From Planctomycetota bacterium (GTDB lineage: Bacteria; Planctomycetota; PUPC01; DSUN01), in contig DAOOIT010000030.1 in assembly GCA_035384565.1 (NCBI GenBank), positions 30,727-71,105 on the forward strand: a DNA stretch of 40,379 nucleotides, read 5' to 3'. Shown here one piece after another: positions 1 to 8,900 of the stretch. The position numbers were made by a program, and so were the translations under genes. Every line of letters begins with the position of its first letter. The stretch's first letter is position 1. The notes below the pieces were generated by a model. That model made no database searches, had not been told where the DNA came from, and saw only the letters and a list, made by a program, of their open reading frames with translations.

Positions 1-1881
1 AGGGGCCTCCTGGCCGCGACGCACGCCGCACGCGGGTGGCTCCGCGAGACCCTGAAGGCCTCGCTTGCCCCGGACAAGCACACGGCTCCCCTGCTCTGTG
101 CTCTGACGCTGGGCGACCGGACCGATGTGGACGACAACCTGGCGGAAGCATTCGCGCGCACGGGCACGATCCACCTCCTCGCGGTGAGCGGCTTCAACGT
201 GGCCGTGGTGGCCTGGGTGGTGTGGACGCTCACGTCGTTGGCCGGCCTCGGGCAGCGGGCGGCTGGCGCGCTGGTCCTGTGTGCCGTGGGCGTCTATGCG
301 CTGGTCACCGGGGCTCCGCCATCGGTGGTGCGGGCCGCCGTGATGTCGGGCGCCTACGTGCTGAGCATCATGGGGCGGCGCCAGTCGGACGCCGTGCACG
401 CGGCGGCGCTGGCGGCGCTCGTGCTGCTGGCGGCGCGGCCGTTCGACCTCTTTCAGCCGGGGTTCCAACTCTCCTTCGCCGCGGTGCTCGGCATTCTGCT
501 GCTATCCGAGGACCTGGCGGCGATGCTGGGGCCAGGCGAGAGCGTGCTCGAGCGGGTGGCCGGCCCCAGGGGAGTTGGCGCCTTCGCGTGGATTCGCCAT
601 CGGTTGCACCGACTGGCCGCGGCGACGGGAAGCGTGTCCATCGCCGCCTGGCTGGCCGTCCTGCCGCTCACCGCCTACTACTTCCACCTGTTCAGCCCGA
701 TCACGGTGCTCGTGAACCTCCTGGTGGTGCCGGTGGCGGGCTTCCTGACGGTGTTTGGGTTCATGCACCTGGGCGTGGCCGCGTGTTCGCCGATGCTGGC
801 CTGTGTGCCAGCCTTCCTGGCGCGCGGGGCTACGGGGCTCTTGACGCAGACCGTGATGGGGGTGGAGCGGCTGACGGCTGGATGGGTGTACTGCGCCGCG
901 CCGACCCTTGGGTGGATAGTTGGCTACTATGCGCTGGGGCTCCTGGTGGTTGCGCGCGGTCGCCTGGGGCTGAGCGGGCGGCGTGCGGCGATGCTGTGGC
1001 TGCTCGGCGTTCTTGTGTATGTCGTGGCCGGGGACTCAGGGCGGCCTCCGAAGGGCCTGGAGGCCACCGTGCTGGACGTCCAGGACGGCGCGGCCGCCGT
1101 CCTGCGCTTCCCCGATGGCGCTACCGTGCTCTGCGATTGTGGCACGTATGGGCGGAACGATGTCGGGCGCTGGGTGGTGGCGCCCGCGCTGTGGCATTGG
1201 CGCGTGCGGGCGGTAGACCTCCTGGTGGTGACTCATGCGGATGCCGACCACGTGACGGGTCTTCCGTCGCTGCTCGATCGGTTTCGCGTTGGGCGGGTGG
1301 TTCACAGCCCTGTCCTCGAGCGCGCCGCGGCGGGCCGGCAGCTCCTGGCCCTGCTCGACGAGCGGGGCATCCCTCATCAGTCGGTGGCGGCTGGCGACCG
1401 CCTCGTGGTGGGCGAGGGCAATGTGATCGAGGTGCTCTGGCCGAGCGACTGGTCGTTGCGCCTGAGGCCCGACGACCAGAATGAGAACTCGCTCGTCTTC
1501 CGCGTCGAGCGCGGCGGGCGGCGGGTTCTGTTCGGCGGCGACATCCAGCAGGTGGGAATGGCCGCGCTCCTCCACGGCGGTGTGGACCCGCGGACGGATG
1601 CGCTGGTCGTGCCGCACCACGGCCGCAGGGCGCCGGCCGCCGAGGCATTTGCCCAAGCCACGCGGCCCCGCTACGCCATTTGCAGCATCCGGCCCGATCA
1701 TCTGCCGCCCGACATCGTCGCCGCCTACAGAGGGGCCGGAGCCGAGGTCCTCGTCACGGGCTGGGACGGCGCTATCACCGTGGCCCTCTTCAACGGCGAG
1801 GTGGTGGCCACGAGGGCCCGGCGCAGGGAGGGCCGCGTTCGCGCAGACATTGCGCTTGACGGCGGGCACGGTTCTGACTAG
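1..1881 (+). CDS. comEC: ComEC/Rec2-family DNA-uptake channel protein, 5' end missing
   Basis: The frame is open from base 1, so the gene starts upstream and only the last 626 residues are present. The product is the inner-membrane channel that passes single-stranded DNA into the cytoplasm during natural transformation. The competence domain is recognised by 'FARTGTIHLLAVSGFNVA' near the start, followed by many hydrophobic segments up to about base 1020. A metallo-beta-lactamase-like domain follows, with the motif THADADHVTG (first His at codon 412, counted from base 1), a later 'LFGGDIQ' and 'VVPHHGRR'. This channel-plus-lactamase order is the usual ComEC layout. A GTG at 127 could be taken for a start, but the family homology continues upstream of it. 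The stop codon overlaps the -10 element of a likely promoter for the next gene. The family call is secure; actual competence is not shown by this window. Confidence 0.93.
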   Translation, partial: RGLLAATHAARGWLRETLKASLAPDKHTAPLLCALTLGDRTDVDDNLAEAFARTGTIHLLAVSGFNVAVVAWVVWTLTSLAGLGQRAAGALVLCAVGVYALVTGAPPSVVRAAVMSGAYVLSIMGRRQSDAVHAAALAALVLLAARPFDLFQPGFQLSFAAVLGILLLSEDLAAMLGPGESVLERVAGPRGVGAFAWIRHRLHRLAAATGSVSIAAWLAVLPLTAYYFHLFSPITVLVNLLVVPVAGFLTVFGFMHLGVAACSPMLACVPAFLARGATGLLTQTVMGVERLTAGWVYCAAPTLGWIVGYYALGLLVVARGRLGLSGRRAAMLWLLGVLVYVVAGDSGRPPKGLEATVLDVQDGAAAVLRFPDGATVLCDCGTYGRNDVGRWVVAPALWHWRVRAVDLLVVTHADADHVTGLPSLLDRFRVGRVVHSPVLERAAAGRQLLALLDERGIPHQSVAAGDRLVVGEGNVIEVLWPSDWSLRLRPDDQNENSLVFRVERGGRRVLFGGDIQQVGMAALLHGGVDPRTDALVVPHHGRRAPAAEAFAQATRPRYAICSIRPDHLPPDIVAAYRGAGAEVLVTGWDGAITVALFNGEVVATRARRREGRVRADIALDGGHGSD

Positions 1882-1884
1882 CAT
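1856..1884 (+). promoter_or_regulatory. Sigma70-like promoter overlapping the end of comEC
   Basis: TTGACG (1856-1861), a 17-nt spacer and TAGCAT (1879-1884) lie 55 nt before the ATG at 1940. The -35 matches the consensus at five of six bases and the -10 at four of six. The -10 includes the comEC stop codon. Confidence 0.42.
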
Positions 1885-1939
1885 ACACGGCACGGGCGTT
1901 TGTTCACTTCCGCTGGCCAACGGCTTCAGGAGGCAACGA

Positions 1940-4168
1940 ATGAGTCAGGCAGTGGCCGGGCAGGGCACGGGTGGGTCGCACGTCTGGCGATTCTTCCGGG
2001 CCGGGGGCTTCGACCAGGTGAGGCTGGACCGTGGCGCCGACATCGCCGCCCTGGACAAGCTGGACCAGAAGCTCTGGGTGGCGCTGAGCTGCCCCACGCG
2101 CGGGCTGGAGTTCGACTCGCGGACGCTTGACCTGATTGACACGGACCACGACGGGCGCATCCGCGTGCCCGAAATCATCGCAGCAGCCAAGTGGGCCTGC
2201 GCCAATCTCAAGAATCCCGACGACCTCGTGAAAGGCGGCGAGGCGCTGCCGCTCGCCGCCATCAACGACGCGACGCCCGAGGGCAAGCAACTGCTGGCCT
2301 CGGCCAAGCGCATCCTGTCCAACCTCGGCAAGGGCGACGCCAAGGCGATCACCATCGCGGACACGATGGACACGGCCAAGATCTTCGCGCAGACGAAGTT
2401 CAACGGCGATGGCGTGGTTCCTCCCGAGGCGGCCGACGATGCGGCCACACAGGCCATCGTTGCCGACATCATCGCGTGCCTGGGAGGCGAGACCGACCGC
2501 AGCGGCAAGCCCGGCGTCAACCAGGCCAAGGTGGACCAGTTCTACGCCGAGTTGGCCGCCTATGCGGCCTGGCGGCAGAAGGCGGAGGAGGCGGCGTCGG
2601 ACGTGCTCCCCCTCGGCGAGGCCACGGCCGCGGCCTTCGATGCCCTCAAGGCCGTGCGAGCCAAGGTGGACGACTACTTCGCCCGCTGCCGCCTCGTGGC
2701 CTTCGACACGAGGGCCGGCGGAGTCCTGAACCGGGCCGAGGCCGATTTCGCCGCCCTGGCGCCGAAGGACCTCTCGGCGTCGGGCGACGAGGTGGCCAGC
2801 TTCCCGCTCGCCAAGGCCGAGGCCGGCAGGCCGCTTCCCCTGGGCGAGGGCGTGAACCCGGCCTGGGCAGGCGCCGTGGCCAAGCTGAGCAGCCTGGTTG
2901 TCGCGCCGCTGCTGGGCGCCAACAAGGCCAGCATCACCGCAGAGGAGTGGGCAGCGCTCAAGGCCAAGTTCGCCCCGTACGAGGCCTGGCTCGGCGCCAA
3001 GGCAGGGGCCGCCGTCGAGAAGCTCGGCCTGCCGCGCGTCCGCGAACTCCTCGCCGGCAAAGGCAAGGAGGCCCTCACCGCCCTCATCGCGCAAGACAAG
3101 GCCCTCGAACCCGAGGTCAACGCCATCACAGCCGTCGAGCGCCTCGCACGCTACTACCGCGACCTTTACCAGCTCCTCAACAACTTCGTGGCGTTCACCG
3201 ACTTCTACGCCCGCGAGCGCAAGGCCGTCTTCCAGGCCGGCACGCTCTACCTCGACGGGCGGGCCTGCGAGCTGTGCGTGCGCGTGGACGACCCGGGCAA
3301 GCACGCGGCCCTGGCCGGCCTGAGCAGGACCTACCTGGCCTACTGCGATTGCACCCGCAAGGGCACCACCGAGAAGATGACCATCGCCGCCGCCTTCACG
3401 GGCGGCGACTCTGACAACCTCATGGTCGGCCGCAACGGCGTCTTCTACGACCGGAAGGGGCAGGACTGGGACGCCACGATCACGAAGGTCGTCGAGCAGC
3501 CGATCAGCATCCGCCAGGCCATCTGGGCGCCCTACAAGCGCATCGCCCGCATGATCGGCGAGCAGATCGAGAAGATGGCCGCCGCCCGCGACAAGGCCGT
3601 CACCGACAAGGCCGCCGCCGGCATCGGCGAGGCCGCCACCAAAGTCGAGGCCGCCAAGCCCGCCGCGCCGGCCACCCCGTTCGACATCGCCAAGTTCGCA
3701 GGCATCTTCGCCGCCATCGGCCTGGCCTTGGGCGCCATCGGCACCGCACTCGCCGCCATCGTGAGCGGCTTCCTCAGCCTGGCCGCCTGGCAGATGCCGC
3801 TCGTCATCCTCGGCATCATGGTCCTCATCTCCGGCCCCTCCGTCATCCTTGCCTGGCTCAAGCTCCGCCAGCGCAACCTCGGGCCGATCCTCGACGCCAA
3901 CGGTTGGGCCGTCAACGCCCGCGTCAAGATCAACATCCCCTTTGGCGGCGCCCTCACCAGCGTGGCCAAGCTCCCGCCCGGCTCCGAGCGCAGCCTGGTG
4001 GACCCCTACGCCCAGAAGAGCGCGGCCCGCTGGCTCGTGCCGCTCCTCATCCTCATCGCGCTGGCCGGCTGCGTGGCCATCTGGTACTACGGCTACCACA
4101 AGCCCGCTCAGGGGAAGCCAGCTCCCACGGTCGAGGCCCCCGCGGAGCCAGCCCCCGCACCCAAGTAG
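1940..4168 (+). CDS. EF-hand protein with three C-terminal membrane segments, function unknown
   Basis: The product is 742 residues. The frame is open far upstream, but ATG 1940 has an AGGAGG six bases before it (1928-1933) and everything upstream is comEC, so 1940 is chosen. Residues 67-78 (DTDHDGRIRVPE) fit a canonical 12-residue EF-hand calcium loop: Asp at 67, 69 and 71, Gly72, Ile74 and Glu78. There is no N-terminal signal peptide. Residues about 100-570 are Ala/Lys/Asp-rich and look mostly helical. Hydrophobic segments lie at roughly 585-612, 618-640 and 697-718, followed by a short Pro/Ala-rich tail. A membrane-anchored protein with a large, probably cytoplasmic, calcium-sensing region is an inference. 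I do not recognise a named family. A strong hairpin follows at 4204-4235. Confidence 0.85.
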   Translation: MSQAVAGQGTGGSHVWRFFRAGGFDQVRLDRGADIAALDKLDQKLWVALSCPTRGLEFDSRTLDLIDTDHDGRIRVPEIIAAAKWACANLKNPDDLVKGGEALPLAAINDATPEGKQLLASAKRILSNLGKGDAKAITIADTMDTAKIFAQTKFNGDGVVPPEAADDAATQAIVADIIACLGGETDRSGKPGVNQAKVDQFYAELAAYAAWRQKAEEAASDVLPLGEATAAAFDALKAVRAKVDDYFARCRLVAFDTRAGGVLNRAEADFAALAPKDLSASGDEVASFPLAKAEAGRPLPLGEGVNPAWAGAVAKLSSLVVAPLLGANKASITAEEWAALKAKFAPYEAWLGAKAGAAVEKLGLPRVRELLAGKGKEALTALIAQDKALEPEVNAITAVERLARYYRDLYQLLNNFVAFTDFYARERKAVFQAGTLYLDGRACELCVRVDDPGKHAALAGLSRTYLAYCDCTRKGTTEKMTIAAAFTGGDSDNLMVGRNGVFYDRKGQDWDATITKVVEQPISIRQAIWAPYKRIARMIGEQIEKMAAARDKAVTDKAAAGIGEAATKVEAAKPAAPATPFDIAKFAGIFAAIGLALGAIGTALAAIVSGFLSLAAWQMPLVILGIMVLISGPSVILAWLKLRQRNLGPILDANGWAVNARVKINIPFGGALTSVAKLPPGSERSLVDPYAQKSAARWLVPLLILIALAGCVAIWYYGYHKPAQGKPAPTVEAPAEPAPAPK

Positions 4169-4203
4169 GCCGCACCTCCCAGCCAGTTCGCACAGCACCC
4201 CAG

Positions 4204-4235
4204 GCCGCCAAGCCCCTCTTACGGGGCTTGGCGGC
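4204..4235 (+). terminator. GC-rich hairpin, probable terminator
   Basis: Two perfect 13-bp arms (GCCGCCAAGCCCC and its complement, 4204-4216 and 4223-4235) enclose a 6-nt loop 35 bases after the stop of the EF-hand gene. No T-run follows, so it is not a textbook intrinsic terminator. Its position and strength still suggest 3'-end formation or mRNA protection. Confidence 0.6.
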
Positions 4236-4328
4236 CCGGCTCTCGCTTGCCGCGCGCATGGCGGAGGAGAGTCCACCTCCGCCTCCTGGTCTCGACGGGC
4301 GCTGGTTTGGGTTCCGCCAGCCCTGCGG

Positions 4329-4357
4329 TTGTCGCGGCCTGGGCGAAGGGCTATAAT
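4329..4357 (+). promoter_or_regulatory. Sigma70-like promoter of the sulfatase gene
   Basis: TTGTCG (4329-4334), a 17-nt spacer and a perfect TATAAT (4352-4357) are unexpected by chance in DNA this GC-rich. The ATG at 4386 would leave a leader of about 20 nt that includes the AAGGAG ribosome site at 4374-4379. Confidence 0.55.
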
Positions 4358-4385
4358 CAGGCCATTACTCGCAAAGGAGCAGGCC

Positions 4386-5894
4386 ATGATGATGGGGCGA
4401 CGCGGGTTTCTCAGGGCCGCGGCCCTGGGCGCGACGGCTGGGGCGCTGGGATGTCGGCGACCGCCACGGATCAGCCGGAGCGAACGCCGGCCCAACGTGG
4501 TCTTCATCCTCACCGACGACATGCGCTGGGATGCGATGGGCTGTGCGGGGCACCCGTTCCTGAAGACCCCCCACCTCGACCGCCTGGCCGCCGAGGGCGC
4601 ACGGTTCGCCAACTGCTTCTGCACCACGTCGCTGTGCTCGCCGAGCCGCGCCTCGATGCTCTCCGGCCTCTACGCCCACGCCCACGGCGTGACGAACAAC
4701 TTCACCGACTACCCGAACGAGCTCCCCAGCTTCCCCCGCCAGCTCCAGGCCGCAGGCTACGCCACCGCCTACATCGGCAAGTGGCACATGAACGAGGAGA
4801 GCGACGAACGCCGCCCGGGCTTCGACTTCTGGGCCTCCCACAAAGGCCAGGCGAAATACTACGACACCGAGTTCAACATCAACGGCACCCGCGGCGTCCT
4901 CAAGGGCTACTACACGACCCGCGTGACCGACCTGGCCATTGATTGGCTCGGCCAGCAGCGCCCCGACAGGCCGTTCCTGCTCATGCTCGGCCACAAGGCC
5001 CCCCACTCGCCCAACACGCCCGAGCCGCAGTACGAGCACCTCTTCGACGACGTGAAGATCGAGTATCCGCCCACGGCCTTCGCCCTGGAGGGCAAGCCCG
5101 ACTGGATTCGCCAGCGGCTCGACACCTGGCACGGCATCTACGGCCCGCTCTGGGGCTTCAGGAAAGAGTTCCCCGACCGACGTCCCGAATCAGTGGCCGC
5201 CTTCGCCGCCTTCTGCCGTGCCTACTACGCCACGATCCAGAGCGTGGACGACTCGGTTGGCCGCCTCTACGAGGCCCTCAGGGCATCGGGCCAGCTCGAC
5301 AACACGCTGATCCTCTTCGTCGGCGACAACGGCTTCTTCCTCGGCGAGCACGGGATGATGGACAAGCGGACCATGCACGAGCCCAGCATCCGCATCCCCC
5401 TCCTCGCCCGCTATCCCGCACTCATCCCGCAGGGCGGAGTAGAAAGCCGCATGGTCCTCAACGTGGACCTGGCGCCGACAATCCTCGATTTCTGCGGAGC
5501 GCGCCCGCTGCCGAAAGTCCACGGTCGCTCCTGGCGGAGGCTGGCAGGTGGCGAGGACGACATGCAATGGCGAAGATCATGGTTCTACGCCTACGACTAC
5601 GAGAAGCAGTTCCCCTACACGCCGAACGTCCGCGGTGTGCGCACCGACCAGTGGAAGTACATCCACTATCCCCACGGCGACGGCGGCCCCGACCGCCACA
5701 AGGCCGAACTGTACCACCTCAAGTCCGACCCGCTCGAAACGAAGAACCTGATTGACGACCCCGCCCATGCCCCGAAGCTGGCCGAGTTGAAGGCCGAGCT
5801 TCAGCGCCTCATGGCTGCCGCCGGCGCGCTCCCCGACCGCATGCCCCTCGACGAGGGCGTCAAAGCCGTCCTGCCCGAGAAGTCCATTCGATAG
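4386..5894 (+). CDS. Tat-exported sulfatase, formylglycine type
   Basis: The 502-residue product is a sulfate-ester hydrolase, probably acting on sulfated polysaccharide. The start is chosen from AAGGAG six bases upstream; ATGs at 4389 and 4392 are alternatives. The N-terminus carries a twin-arginine motif (RRGFLR) and a hydrophobic stretch ending in Gly-Cys, so export, possibly as a lipoprotein, is likely. 'PNVVFILTDDMRWD' provides metal-binding aspartates. 'CSPSR' (Cys84) is the site converted to formylglycine in this family. 'IGKWHM' and 'FVGDNGFFLGEHG' are further conserved sulfatase blocks. A maturase (formylglycine-generating enzyme or anSME) must be encoded elsewhere. The gene stands alone between its promoter and a repeat element and converges on the minus-strand cytochrome gene. 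The substrate is unknown. Confidence 0.93.
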   Translation: MMMGRRGFLRAAALGATAGALGCRRPPRISRSERRPNVVFILTDDMRWDAMGCAGHPFLKTPHLDRLAAEGARFANCFCTTSLCSPSRASMLSGLYAHAHGVTNNFTDYPNELPSFPRQLQAAGYATAYIGKWHMNEESDERRPGFDFWASHKGQAKYYDTEFNINGTRGVLKGYYTTRVTDLAIDWLGQQRPDRPFLLMLGHKAPHSPNTPEPQYEHLFDDVKIEYPPTAFALEGKPDWIRQRLDTWHGIYGPLWGFRKEFPDRRPESVAAFAAFCRAYYATIQSVDDSVGRLYEALRASGQLDNTLILFVGDNGFFLGEHGMMDKRTMHEPSIRIPLLARYPALIPQGGVESRMVLNVDLAPTILDFCGARPLPKVHGRSWRRLAGGEDDMQWRRSWFYAYDYEKQFPYTPNVRGVRTDQWKYIHYPHGDGGPDRHKAELYHLKSDPLETKNLIDDPAHAPKLAELKAELQRLMAAAGALPDRMPLDEGVKAVLPEKSIR

Positions 5895-5930
5895 GGCGTG
5901 TAAACCACACCGGGGGAAAGAACCGCGCGC

Positions 5931-5986
5931 GTTCGTAGTGCGGGCTTCAGCCCGTCCCCATACGGCCTAAAGGCCGCACTACGAAC
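5931..5986. repeat. Cloverleaf-like palindromic repeat between convergent genes
   Basis: Outer arms GTTCGTAGTGCGG (5931-5943) and its exact complement (5974-5986) enclose two small hairpins: CGGGC-TTCA-GCCCG at 5941-5954 and CGGCC-TAAA-GGCCG at 5963-5976. The same architecture recurs at 37322-37401, and a half-copy lies inside aroA at 15944-15967. It may also serve as a bidirectional terminator here. Confidence 0.85.
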
Positions 5987-5993
5987 ATGATTC

Positions 5994-8900
5994 CTACCGC
6001 GGCGCCGCCCGCAGTAGCCGCGCCCCGGCCCAGTTGGCCATGTCGGCGATGATGCCGTCGCCGGCGTCGGCGACGACGAGGCGCAAGACCCGTACGCCGG
6101 CGATGGGGAGGTCAATGGCCTTGACCTCGCGCATGCCGTGGAGGACGCCGCTCTCGAAAACCAGCTTCTCGTCGGCGTAGACGCGGAAGATGACGGTGCC
6201 CCTCTCCTCGGCCCCGCCAACGTCGGCGAGGAAACGGGCGTAGGCGCCGTCGAGCTTGTAGACGATCTCGGAGGGGGCGTGGGTGCCGATGCCCTTGCGA
6301 TAAGCTTTGCCGCCGCCCAGGCGAAGGGGCTTGTCCTCCGCGTCCTTGTCGCGGCGGGGCAGGCCATCCTTGTTGGCGGTCCAGCCAGCCGATGCCTTCT
6401 CCCAGGGGAGGTCGCTGAGATAGACGCCTTCGCCCTCGGGCGGGGCGGGGAGCTTCCTTGGGCCTGGCGGTGGAGGCGGGGGAAAGGCGACCTGTTGGCG
6501 CTCGGCCTCGGTGCCCTGGACGGAGAGGAGGTCTTCGCGGGGCCGCTCGGCCAGGGCGGCACGAAGCGAGGTGAGCGCGGCGAGCATGGCCTTGTAGTCG
6601 GCGTCGTCGGCATTGGCAAACACTGTTTCCCTGCACCGCTGCCAGCCGCCGGCGGCTCGGGCCAGGGGGGCCATGAGCATGCGGCTGAGCTTGGGGTCGC
6701 GGCGATTGAGGCTGAGCCACCAGGTGTCGCGGGGCGCGGAGGCCCCGCCCGCAGTGCCGTGGCAGGTGGCGCAGCGGCGGGCGTGGACCTCGTCGAGCGC
6801 CTTGCGCTGCGCCCCGCTGAAGATGCTGCGGTTGGGCCAATGGGGCGTTTCGTAGCGGTCGTAGTAGACGGCGTTGGCGTCAATCCAGGCGAAGAGGCGC
6901 TGCCAGTCGTCGTCGCGGAGCTTCACGTTATGGTGCCCTGCCTCGAGAATCTGCGTGAGGCGCGAGACCTTCGAGCCATAGGTGTAGGGCGGGCGGGGAT
7001 ACACGTCGTCGGGGTGGTCCCAACGCATGGCGTTGGCCACGCTCAGGTAGGGGAGAAGCTCCTGGTAGCCGACGGTGAACTGGTCGGTGAGGTCGTCGGT
7101 GAGGATGACGGCGTTAGCCGCGCGGTCGTGGGTGTGGCACTGGATGCACTTGGCGTTGAGGAGGGGCTGCACGTCGCGGAGGAAGGAGAAGACCTTGTCG
7201 CCCCACGGCAGAGGCGCCGGCCGGCTCGGCTCACGCCAGGTGGCGGAGGCCAGGCGGTTCGGCGGGGCGGCGGTGCGCGGCTCGTGGCAGCCGATGCAGG
7301 TGCGGCGCTCGCCAGGCTTGAGGCACACGACGCTCCGCATGCGCTGTATCTCGCGGTGTCGCGCGTCGAGGACCTCGAAGTAGACGTTCCTGTCGGCGGG
7401 CACGGCGAAGTGGGCCGAGCCGTCGGCCTCGATGGGCACGGTGCCGAAGATGCGCTTGACGGTGTAGATGGGGGTTCCAGAGGTGCAGATGACGCCGCCC
7501 TCGTGGACGCCTTTGCGCGGCACGTCCTCGAGGATTCGCAGGAACTTCGCCTCGCCGCGCGGCACGCCGGGCAGCCCCTCGTAGGCGTCCATCAGCACGA
7601 GCGTTGCGTCCGACTCGGCCTGGGCCGCCGACGATTGAGCCGCGCGGGGCGCGAAGGCCCCGCCCACAGACTCCACCGGAGGCAGCCGATGGGGCCGCGG
7701 GCGGGCGACGAGAGGCACGGGCTCGGCGCAGGAGATGGCGGGGTCGCGGTAGAGGAGGGCCAGCTTTCCGCCGCGGTCGCCCACGTAGAGCGCCCAGCTT
7801 CGTTCGAGCCAGGGCTGGACGGTGGGTGTGTACGAGCAAAGATAGATGTCTTCTGAGAGCGGCCAGGGGTCGGAGTGCCAGCCGCGGCGGCTGTCCTGGA
7901 TCTTCTCGCCGATGGTCGGCACGCCGGGGGTGAGGATGGTGATGGGTTCATCGCCGTCGGCGCCCTTCCGCACGTCAAGGAGGCCGATGGGGCCGTGGGT
8001 CTGGCCGTGGTGGCCGGTGAAGAGGGCCGTGACCTTGGTGCTGCCGGGGACGGCTCGCGGGAACATGATGACGTTGGGGCGGATCGTGGCATTGCCGTAG
8101 TAGGGAGCGACCATCGAGCCGTCGGGCCGCATGGTGAACAGGTCGTGCAGGCTCGTCACCGAGCGCTCGTTGTACTCCCAGCGGTCGTAGATGATCCGCC
8201 CGTCGGGCAGGATCGAGGGGTTGAAGTCGTTGAACACGTTGTGGCTGAGCTGGGTCAGCCCCGAGCCGTCGGGGTTCACGGCGAAGAGGTTGGGCGCGTG
8301 GATGTTGCTGCCGCACATCACGTAGTGCTCGGAGCGGTCGGAGGTGAAGCCGATCCGCCCGTCGGGCAGGTAGAACGGCTCGCAGTCGTTCTTCGGCCCG
8401 AACGTGACCTGGCGGAGGCCGGTGCCGTCCACGTTGACCTCGTAGATGTGATAGCTCTGGCCGGGCACGACGGGGGCGTGGGCGCGCTCGACCCCGTTGC
8501 CGAAGGCGAAGAGCAGCTTCTTCGCGTCCCAATGCAGGCACAGATCGCGATAGATGCCGTCGCCGAGGGAGTTCACGACGGGCGTCACCTTGCCGTCGGG
8601 CCGCACGGGGCTGAGGCGGTAGATGCCGCCGCCGGGCGGGTTGTGGCAGTGGTGGGCGTCCATGAACGGCTGCTCACTCGTGTAGGGCTTGCGCTTCACA
8701 AACAGCAACGATTCGAAGGTCACCTCGCGAAGGAGCCGAGCGTCGCGCTCCGCGCTCGCCTGCTCAAACCCCTCTGGCTCGACATAGGTGAAGAGGGGCA
8801 GCCAATAGGCCTCCGCGCCGGCCGCGATGGTGAGGAGCAGCAGCCCGCCGCCCGCGCCGGGCAGCTCCACGCCGAGCCGGGCGGCCTTTGTTGTTGTGGG

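Noticed and set aside
127..1881. GTG 127 as the true start of comEC
   Set aside because: The frame and recognisable ComEC sequence continue upstream to base 1, so the gene is cut by the window edge.
1904..4627. Long open frame on the minus strand opposite the EF-hand gene
   Set aside because: It is a high-GC shadow: Gly/Leu/Ala-rich with no domain, and it covers a gene with a ribosome site and clear motifs.
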